DNA from: VRUB01 sp046758085
Lineage (GTDB): Bacteria > Pseudomonadota > Gammaproteobacteria > Acidiferrobacterales > SPGG2
Length of the DNA stretch: 15,734 nucleotides
Assembly: GCA_046758085.1 (NCBI GenBank)
Contig: JBHHZP010000084.1
Coordinates: forward strand, 1-15,734
Reading direction: 5' to 3'
The notes under the pieces are model-generated. The model ran no database searches and was not told where the DNA came from. It saw nothing but the letters and a program-made list of their open reading frames with translations. The position numbers and the translations under genes are program-made. Below, piece by piece: positions 10,901-15,734 of the stretch (the stretch's first letter is position 1; the number at the start of each line of letters is the position of its first letter).

Positions 10901-12174
10901 AACTCCTCATTCAGGACGAGCAAGGGCGTGACCGTGAGCGCTACAAGATTCCTTACGGAGCTGTGTTGAGCGCTCACGACGGTAATAAGGTGAAGGCCGG
11001 GGCCGTCGTTGCGCAGTGGGAGCCCCACACCCACCCCATCATCACCGAGGTGGCGGGCAAAGTGGCGTTTACGGATCTGGTCGAGAGCGTGAGCGTCAAC
11101 AAGCAGACCGACGACGTCACCGGATTGTCGACGTATGTGGTACTGGACCCCACCCACCGTGGTGGCAGCAAGGACATCCGGCCAATGATCGGCTTGTTGG
11201 ATAGTAAGGGCAAAGAGCTGACCATCCCGGGTACCGACATTCCGGCCAAGTATATGCTGCCGCCGGGAGCGATCATAACGGTAGAGGACAAGGCCAAGGT
11301 CGGTGTTGGTGATGTATTGGCGCGCATCCCGCAGGAAACGCAGAAGACGCGCGATATTACCGGCGGTCTGCCGCGTGTGGCTGAGCTGTTTGAGGCCCGC
11401 AAACCCAAAGATTGCGCCATTCTGGCGGAGGTGAGCGGTGTTGTGACCTTCGGCAAAGATACGAAGGGCAAACGTCGTTTGGTTATCACTGACAAGGAGG
11501 GTGTGGAGCACGAGTACCTGATCCCGAAGGGCCGTCATATTACGGTATTCGAGGGCGAGACTGTCGAGCAAGGCGATGTCGTGGTTGAGGGCGCGCCGGT
11601 GTCAACCGATATCCTGCGTCTTCTGGGCGGTGAGGCTCTTACGAACTATATTGTCGACGAGGTGCAAGACGTATACCGGCTGCAAGGTGTAAAAATCAAC
11701 GACAAGCACATCGATGTGATCGTTCGTCAGATGCTGCGCAAGGTGCAGGTAATTGACCCGGGCGATACACGCTTTTTGCCCGGAGAGCAGGTGGAGCGCG
11801 CACGCTTGCTAGAGGAAAACGAGCAGATCGAAGCACAGGGCGAGAAACCCGCTACGTATGAACGCATGCTTTTGGGCATCACCAAGGCGTCGTTGTCCAC
11901 CGAGTCTTTTATCTCGGCGGCATCGTTCCAGGAGACCACGCGCGTGCTCACGGAGGCGGCGATAAACGGCAAGCGCGACATGCTCCGTGGGCTGAAAGAG
12001 AATGTCATAGTTGGGCGCCTGATCCCGGCCGGCACCGGACTGGCGTACCACGAAGAGCGCCGCCGCAAGCGTACCCAAGCCAAGCAGGATGCGCTCGAGC
12101 TCGAGCAGTCGCTGTCTACCAGTGAGTCCCAGGCAGGCAGCCTGGAGAGCGGGGAGGAGGCAGTCGGCGCTTGA
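7957..12174 (+). CDS. rpoC: RNA polymerase beta-prime subunit
   Basis: RpoC carries the catalytic magnesium site of RNA polymerase. The start is taken as TTG at 7957: GGAG (7945-7948) lies 8 bases upstream and the product begins [10 protein letters not shown], matching the E. coli MKDLLKFLK start. This gives 1405 residues (E. coli 1407). With it, the first zinc site falls at C70, C72, C85 and C88 and the NADFDGDQ aspartates at D460, D462 and D464, exactly the E. coli numbering. An in-frame ATG at 7891 would add 22 unlike residues and has no ribosome site. The bridge-helix and trigger-loop region ([20 protein letters not shown]), the second zinc site ([15 protein letters not shown]) and the C-terminal [19 protein letters not shown] are present. 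The 113-base gap after rpoB includes a 14-bp palindrome at 7897-7910. Confidence 0.98.
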   Translation: [1405 protein letters not shown]

Positions 12175-12205
12175 GGCGCCCCCCAACTCCGGTTTCGCCG
12201 TTGGC

Positions 12206-12234
12206 TTGACACGATAGCGCGGGGTGCCTAGAAT
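12206..12234 (+). promoter_or_regulatory. sigma70 promoter of the str operon (rpsL-rpsG-fusA-tuf)
   Basis: TTGACA (12206-12211) and TAGAAT (12229-12234) are separated by the ideal 17 bases, between rpoC and rpsL. The next bases, CGCGCCCC, form a GC-rich discriminator of the kind found at ribosomal promoters subject to stringent control by ppGpp and DksA. Transcription probably starts near 12241, leaving a leader of about 57 bases. This is the clearest promoter in the window. Confidence 0.9.
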
Positions 12235-12250
12235 CGCGCCCCACCTGGCA

Positions 12251-12297
12251 GGCCGGGGGTACCGGTCTGTCGTTTCTTTTTTGAGCTGGACAGATCG
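12251..12297 (+). promoter_or_regulatory. rpsL leader with two mutually exclusive stems
   Basis: Stem 1 pairs GGCCGG (12251-12256) with CCGGTC (12262-12267, one G-U pair) and is followed by a T-rich run through 12282, resembling an intrinsic terminator. Stem 2 pairs CGGTCTGTC (12263-12271) with GACAGATCG (12289-12297), nine pairs with one G-U, and ends at the base before the rpsL ATG. The two share 12263-12267, so both cannot form together. Stem 2 would cover the only weak ribosome site (GGA, 12288-12290). A regulatory switch is inferred, not shown. Confidence 0.45.
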
Positions 12298-12672
12298 ATG
12301 CCCACGATTAACCAACTGGTGCGCAAGCCCAGAAAGCGGCTGACCAAGAAATCAGCCGTCCCTGCGCTCGAGGCGAGCCCGCAGAAACGCGGTGTGTGCA
12401 CCCGCGTGTATACGACGACGCCGAAAAAGCCTAATTCGGCGCTGCGCAAGGTGGCGCGGGTCCGCCTAACCAATGGCTATGAGGTGACGACCTACATCGG
12501 TGGCGAAGGCCACAATCTGCAGGAGCACTCGGTGGTATTGATCAGGGGTGGACGCGTCAAGGACCTGCCTGGGGTACGGTATCACACCGTTCGCGGGGCA
12601 CTCGATACAGCCGGCGTTAGTGACCGCCACCAGGGGCGTTCCAAATACGGCGCCAAACGGCCGAAGTCCTGA
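12298..12672 (+). CDS. rpsL: 30S ribosomal protein S12
   Basis: S12 sits at the decoding centre of the small subunit and controls accuracy. The 124-residue product equals the E. coli length and is almost colinear with it: MPTINQLVRKPRKR, then CTRVYTTTPKKPNSALRKVARVRLTNG, YIGGEGHNLQEHSVVLIRGGRVKDLPGVRYHTVRG and the basic tail SKYGAKRPKS. K43, K88 and P91, the usual sites of streptomycin resistance or dependence changes, are wild type, and D89, the methylthiolated residue, is present. The start ATG at 12298 gives the conserved N terminus. It is the first gene behind the strong promoter at 12206-12234 and heads the str operon. Confidence 0.98.
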   Translation: MPTINQLVRKPRKRLTKKSAVPALEASPQKRGVCTRVYTTTPKKPNSALRKVARVRLTNGYEVTTYIGGEGHNLQEHSVVLIRGGRVKDLPGVRYHTVRGALDTAGVSDRHQGRSKYGAKRPKS

Positions 12673-12766
12673 TACGCGCGCGGTGGTTGCATTCGTCGTG
12701 CAGGTTCTGCGCGGCGTTCTATTCTATTAATAGTTGGCTGACGGACAAAAGTATCGGTGAACGGCA
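12673..12766 (+). promoter_or_regulatory. rpsL-rpsG spacer, candidate S7 operator
   Basis: The 94-base gap is close to the roughly 96-base spacer of E. coli, where S7 binds the mRNA to repress its own and downstream translation. The match is in position and length. Only short pairings are visible, such as TGCA with TGCA near 12690-12705 and an AT-rich palindrome CTATTAATAG near 12724-12733. No S7-site sequence could be recognised with confidence. Confidence 0.35.
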
Positions 12767-13237
12767 ATGCCGAGACGAAGAGAGATCACGAAACGCCAGA
12801 TCATCCCGGACCCCAAGTACGGTAGTGAGACATTGGCGAAGTTTATTAACGTGGTGATGCGCCGCGGGAAGAAATCTGTGGCCGAGAAGATCGTCTACGG
12901 TGCGCTGGACCGCGTGGCCGAGCGCACCAAGAAAAACCCGGTTGAGGTTTTCACGCAGGCACTCGACAACGTGCGGCCGCTGGTGGAGGTCAAGAGTCGC
13001 CGTGTCGGCGGGGCCACCTATCAGGTGCCCGTTGAGGTGCGCCCGGTGCGGCAAATGGCGCTTGCCATGCGCTGGATGGTGGATGCGGCGCGTGCGCGCT
13101 CGGGACGATCCACGGGCGACCGTCTGGCGGCGGAGTTGCTCGATGCGGCGGAAAAGCGGGGCAATGCCGTGAAGAAACGTGAGGATGCGCACCGCATGGC
13201 TGAAGCCAACAAGGCCTTTTCCCATTACCGGTGGTAA
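12767..13237 (+). CDS. rpsG: 30S ribosomal protein S7
   Basis: S7 is a primary 16S rRNA-binding protein that nucleates assembly of the 30S head and lines the E site; in E. coli it is also the repressor of the str operon. The product is 156 residues: MPRRREITKRQIIPDPKYGSETLAKFINVVMRRGKKS, then the RRVGGATYQVPVEVRP beta-hairpin region (about residues 78-93), RWMVDAARARSGRS, and the C-terminal EDAHRMAEANKAFSHYRW. The end at HYRW is the common proteobacterial form, without the E. coli K-12 extension. ATG at 12767 has GGTGA (12756-12760) six bases upstream. The last four codons and the stop form one arm of a 12-bp hairpin (13218-13244). Confidence 0.98.
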   Translation: MPRRREITKRQIIPDPKYGSETLAKFINVVMRRGKKSVAEKIVYGALDRVAERTKKNPVEVFTQALDNVRPLVEVKSRRVGGATYQVPVEVRPVRQMALAMRWMVDAARARSGRSTGDRLAAELLDAAEKRGNAVKKREDAHRMAEANKAFSHYRW

Positions 13238-13244
13238 TGGGAAA
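13218..13244 (+). repeat. 12-bp hairpin spanning the rpsG stop codon
   Basis: TTTCCCATTACC (13218-13229) and GGTAATGGGAAA (13233-13244) are perfect reverse complements around a 3-base GGT loop. The left arm and loop encode the last residues of S7 and the stop TAA lies in the right arm (13235-13237). No T-run follows on the + strand, so it is not a standard intrinsic terminator. It could limit 3' decay of an rpsLG segment or affect termination and re-initiation before fusA. Confidence 0.8.
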
Positions 13245-13250
13245 CAGTTC

Positions 13251-13387
13251 AACGCAGAGGCGCAAAGGAACAAAGTATATAGCGTAACAAGGCAAACGCG
13301 AATCAACGCGAGCGCGTGATTATCGAAGGTCGGGTATTAAGAAGCCTGATTATTTCGTTTTTCTTTGCGTGTTAGCGTGTTTACGTT
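13251..13387. repeat. weak 7-base-phased inverted array, rpsG-fusA spacer (element C)
   Basis: The 175-base spacer between rpsG and fusA holds no gene. 13251-13271 reads as AACGCAG, AGGCGCA, AAGGAAC followed by AAAG. The reverse complement of 13353-13387 reads as AACGTAA, ACACGCT, AACACGC, AAAGAAA, AACGAAA in the same order and phase. Matches are only 3 to 5 of 7 per unit, so pairing is weak. The left arm contains GCGCAAAG (13260-13267), shared with elements A and B, and an 11-base match GGCGCAAAGGA with 1079-1089. AACGCG-rich sequence lies between the arms (13285-13305). Confidence 0.5.
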
Positions 13388-13412
13388 GGGCTTTTGTTCA
13401 AGGTTAACAGAC

Positions 13413-15512
13413 GTGGCACGAAAGACTCCAATAGAAAGGTATCGCAATATCGGCATCATGGCGCATATTGATGCCGGTAAGACGACTACGACGGAACGAG
13501 TGTTGTTCTACAGTGGAATACTGTACAAGCTCGGTGAAGTCCATGACGGGACGGCTGTCATGGACTGGATGGAGCAGGAGCAGGAACGCGGTATCACCAT
13601 TACTTCGGCGGCGACCACCTGTTTCTGGAGAGGTATGGATCAGAAGGCACCCGAGCATCGCGTCAACATCATTGATACGCCCGGACACGTGGATTTTACC
13701 ATTGAGGTGGAGCGTGCCCTGCGGGTGCTCGATGGTGCAGTAGGGGTGTTCTGTGGCGTAGGTGGGGTCGAACCGCAATCAGAGACCGTCTGGCGCCAGG
13801 CCAACAAATACCAGGTGCCACGGATCGCTTTCGTGAACAAGATGGATCGCGCCGGCGCTGATTTCCTGCGTGTAGTGGGTCAGATCAAGGACCGCTTGGG
13901 CGCGAACCCTGTTCCCATCCAGTTGCCGATAGGCGCGGAGGACCAGTTCGAAGGTATAGTCGATCTGGTCAAGATGAAGGCGATCTACTGGGATGATGCG
14001 ACGCTCGGTATCCAGTTTGAGGAACGTGATATCCCCGAGCACATGCGGGAAGAATCTAAAAAGTGGCGCGAGTACATAGTGGAGGCGGCTGCGGAATCCA
14101 GCGAAGAGCTGATGGAAAAATATCTCAGCGAGGGCGAGTTTTCTATCCAGGACATCAAAAAAGGATTGCGCGCGCGCGCACTGGCTAATGAAATAGTCTG
14201 CGTCCTTTGCGGCTCGGCTTTCAAGAATAAGGGAGTGCAGGCGCTGTTAGACGCAGTCATTGATTACCTGCCCTCACCCGTTGATGTCCCGCCGATCAAG
14301 GGAATTGTGGATGACAAGGATGGAACCGTAGCCGAGCGCCGGGCAGACGACAACGAGCCCTTCGCGGCACTGGCTTTCAAGATTGCGACTGATCCTTATG
14401 TCGGGCAACTGGTGTTTTTCCGCGTTTATTCCGGGGTTTTGAAATCTGGTGATAGTGTCTATAACCCGGTAAAGCGTAAGAAAGAGCGCATCGGACGCTT
14501 GCTGCAAATGCATGCCAATAGCCGTGAGGAAATAAAAGAAGTCCGGGCTGGTGACATCGGTGCCGCGGTCGGTATTAAAGACGTGACCACCGGAGACACG
14601 CTGTGTGATGTGAATCATGTGATAACGCTGGAGCGCATCGAGTTCCCCGAACCGGTTATCTCGCAGGCGGTTGAACCGAAGACGAAGGCGGACCAGGAAA
14701 AGATGGGCCTGGCGTTAGCTCGACTTGCTCAGGAGGATCCGTCTTTTCGGGTCACTACTGATGAGGAATCGGGGCAAACGATTATCTCGGGCATGGGGGA
14801 ACTCCACCTGGAGATCATTATCGACCGTATGAAGCGTGAATTTAGCGTTGACGCCAGCGTCGGCAGGCCTCAGGTGGCGTATCGTGAGACGATAAATCAC
14901 GCGGTGGAGCATGAAAGTAAGTACGTCAAACAAACAGGCGGCCGTGGGCAGTACGGCCATGTGCTCTTGCGCCTTGAACCCCAGCGAGGGGGCAAGGGAT
15001 TTGAGTTTGTTGATGCCATTAAAGGGGGCGCCGTTCCGCGCGAGTATATTCCGGCGGTACGCAAAGGGGTCGCGGACGCATTGGCGCGCGGGGTGCTGGC
15101 TGGTTACCCAATGGTAGACGTGAAGGTTACGCTGGCCGACGGCTCCTATCATGAAGTTGACTCGAGCGAGAACGCGTTTCGAATGGTGGCGAGCCAGTGT
15201 TTTCGCGAAGCGGCGCTCAAGGCGGGGGTTACGCTGCTGGAGCCCATTATGGCCGTGGAGGTGGTGACGCCCGAGGAGTATATGGGTGCCGTTAACGGTG
15301 ATCTGAGTTCGCGGCGCGGTGCTATTTTAGGCATGGAAGATACTCCAGCGGGAAAGATCATCCGCGCCGAGGTGCCGCTGGCGGAAATGTTTGGTTACGC
15401 CACAGTGCTGCGTTCGGCCACCCAGGGGCGCGCGACCTATAATATGGAGTTCAAGAAATATGCGCCGGCGCCGACCAACATCACCGAGGCGGTCATCAAG
15501 AAGGCATCGTAA
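13413..15512 (+). CDS. fusA: elongation factor G
   Basis: EF-G is the GTPase that drives tRNA-mRNA translocation and, with RRF, ribosome recycling. Starting at GTG 13413 the product is 699 residues and begins MARKTPIERYRNIGIMAHIDAGKTT, matching the family (E. coli 704). An in-frame ATG at 13365 would add 16 unrelated residues. AAGG (13400-13403) lies 9 bases before the GTG. The G domain has the P-loop AHIDAGKT (17-24), switch I with EQERGITITSAATT, the DTPGH box at 88-92 with catalytic H92, NKMD at 142-145 and the GSAF box. Domains II to V follow, with RGQYGHV in domain IV and the C-terminal AEMFGYATVLRSATQGRATYNMEF. It lies behind rpsG with a repeat-bearing spacer and ahead of tuf, the usual str operon order. 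Confidence 0.98.
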   Translation: MARKTPIERYRNIGIMAHIDAGKTTTTERVLFYSGILYKLGEVHDGTAVMDWMEQEQERGITITSAATTCFWRGMDQKAPEHRVNIIDTPGHVDFTIEVERALRVLDGAVGVFCGVGGVEPQSETVWRQANKYQVPRIAFVNKMDRAGADFLRVVGQIKDRLGANPVPIQLPIGAEDQFEGIVDLVKMKAIYWDDATLGIQFEERDIPEHMREESKKWREYIVEAAAESSEELMEKYLSEGEFSIQDIKKGLRARALANEIVCVLCGSAFKNKGVQALLDAVIDYLPSPVDVPPIKGIVDDKDGTVAERRADDNEPFAALAFKIATDPYVGQLVFFRVYSGVLKSGDSVYNPVKRKKERIGRLLQMHANSREEIKEVRAGDIGAAVGIKDVTTGDTLCDVNHVITLERIEFPEPVISQAVEPKTKADQEKMGLALARLAQEDPSFRVTTDEESGQTIISGMGELHLEIIIDRMKREFSVDASVGRPQVAYRETINHAVEHESKYVKQTGGRGQYGHVLLRLEPQRGGKGFEFVDAIKGGAVPREYIPAVRKGVADALARGVLAGYPMVDVKVTLADGSYHEVDSSENAFRMVASQCFREAALKAGVTLLEPIMAVEVVTPEEYMGAVNGDLSSRRGAILGMEDTPAGKIIRAEVPLAEMFGYATVLRSATQGRATYNMEFKKYAPAPTNITEAVIKKAS

Positions 15513-15515
15513 TTG

Positions 15516-15604
15516 CGTGAGGTGTGAGGGGTGACGAGTGAGGCGCAGACGGAGCTTGCTTGTGGTGTAGGTTTCTCCTCAACGCTCACGCCTTACTCCT
15601 TACT
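15516..15604. repeat. 7-base-phased inverted array, fusA-tuf spacer (element D)
   Basis: Four consecutive heptamers fill 15516-15543: CGTGAGG, TGTGAGG, GGTGACG, AGTGAGG. The reverse complement of 15577-15604 gives four more in phase: AGTAAGG, AGTAAGG, CGTGAGC, GTTGAGG. Several differences between the arms become G-U pairs in RNA, so the + strand transcript pairs better than base identity suggests. GCGCAGAC (15543-15550), related to the GCGCAAAG of the other elements, sits at the edge of the loop. The array starts 4 bases after the fusA stop. Confidence 0.75.
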
Positions 15605-15645
15605 GATAAAGTGAGACGCGATGGCAGTGAAGAACAGAGATCGTT

Positions 15646-15662
15646 GAGTCTGGCTAAGACTC
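15646..15662 (+). promoter_or_regulatory. small hairpin just upstream of the tuf ribosome site
   Basis: GAGTCT (15646-15651) pairs with AGACTC (15657-15662) around the 5-base loop GGCTA. The tuf Shine-Dalgarno (AGAGGT, 15669-15674) begins 7 bases later and stays free. A possible 8-codon reading frame (15621-15647, ATG to TGA) ends at the foot of this stem. The pairing is clear; any function is guesswork. Confidence 0.4.
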
Positions 15663-15682
15663 TGAGGAAGAGGTAAACAACC

Positions 15683-15734
15683 GTGTCCAAGCAAAAATTC
15701 GAACGCACGAAACCGCACATCAATGTGGGTACGA
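15683..15734 (+). CDS. tuf: elongation factor Tu, 5' end only
   Basis: EF-Tu delivers aminoacyl-tRNA to the ribosomal A site as a GTP complex. Only the first 17 codons are in the window, which ends inside the gene: MSKQKFERTKPHINVGT, nearly identical to the E. coli start (MSKEKFERTKPHVNVGT) that leads into the P-loop. The start codon is GTG at 15683, as in E. coli tufA and tufB, with AGAGGT (15669-15674) 8 bases upstream. Being the gene after fusA it corresponds to the str-operon copy (tufA in enterics). Whether a second tuf copy exists elsewhere cannot be told here. Confidence 0.95.
   Translation, partial: MSKQKFERTKPHINVGT

Noticed and set aside
12166..12180. Terminator after rpoC
   Set aside because: GGCGC and GCGCC can pair around the stop codon, but the stem is only 5 bp and is followed by a C-rich stretch, not a T-run.
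13276..13281. TATATA as a -10 box of a fusA promoter
   Set aside because: The nearest -35-like hexamer is 22 bases upstream, outside the workable spacing.
13365..13412. ATG at 13365 as the fusA start
   Set aside because: The added 16 residues are encoded by repeat-arm sequence and are not EF-G-like; GTG 13413 gives MARKTPIERYRNIG.

Overview
The window is a conserved bacterial transcription/translation locus with every gene on the + strand: tRNA-Trp, secE, nusG, rplK, rplA, rplJ, rplL, rpoB, rpoC, rpsL, rpsG, fusA and the first 17 codons of tuf. Order, spacing and protein sequence point to a moderately GC-rich proteobacterium. RpoC keeps exact E. coli numbering at its zinc and catalytic residues, RpsG ends in HYRW, and the rplJ leader has the gammaproteobacterial type of L10-binding fold. 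Together these suggest a gammaproteobacterium outside the enterics, or a lineage near the gamma/beta boundary. Genus cannot be told from this window.

Layout. Positions 1-986 hold a tRNA-Trp gene followed 22 bases later by secE (translocon) and nusG (elongation factor). Positions 1111-3561 hold the ribosomal stalk and L1-arm proteins L11, L1, L10 and L7/L12, with a 298-base spacer between rplA and rplJ that carries the L10 leader and a separate 15-bp inverted repeat. Positions 3755-12174 encode the RNA polymerase beta and beta-prime subunits. A textbook sigma70 promoter at 12206-12234 then starts the str operon: rpsL, rpsG, fusA, tuf. The genes supply the core of RNA polymerase, its elongation factor, the factor-binding stalk of the ribosome and the two GTPases that use it.

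The proteins are ordinary, intact and full length. Several start at TTG or GTG (secE, rpoC, fusA, tuf). The less ordinary content lies between the genes. Three spacers (nusG-rplK, rplJ-rplL, fusA-tuf), and less clearly a fourth (rpsG-fusA), hold degenerate 7-base tandem arrays that reappear as their own reverse complement in the same spacer. The heptamer differs from locus to locus, and a short GCGCAAAG-like motif recurs with them. Other items are a 12-bp hairpin across the rpsG stop codon, two mutually exclusive stems in the rpsL leader, and competing pairings in the rplA-rplJ spacer. No CRISPR array, insertion sequence, phage gene or defence system was seen.
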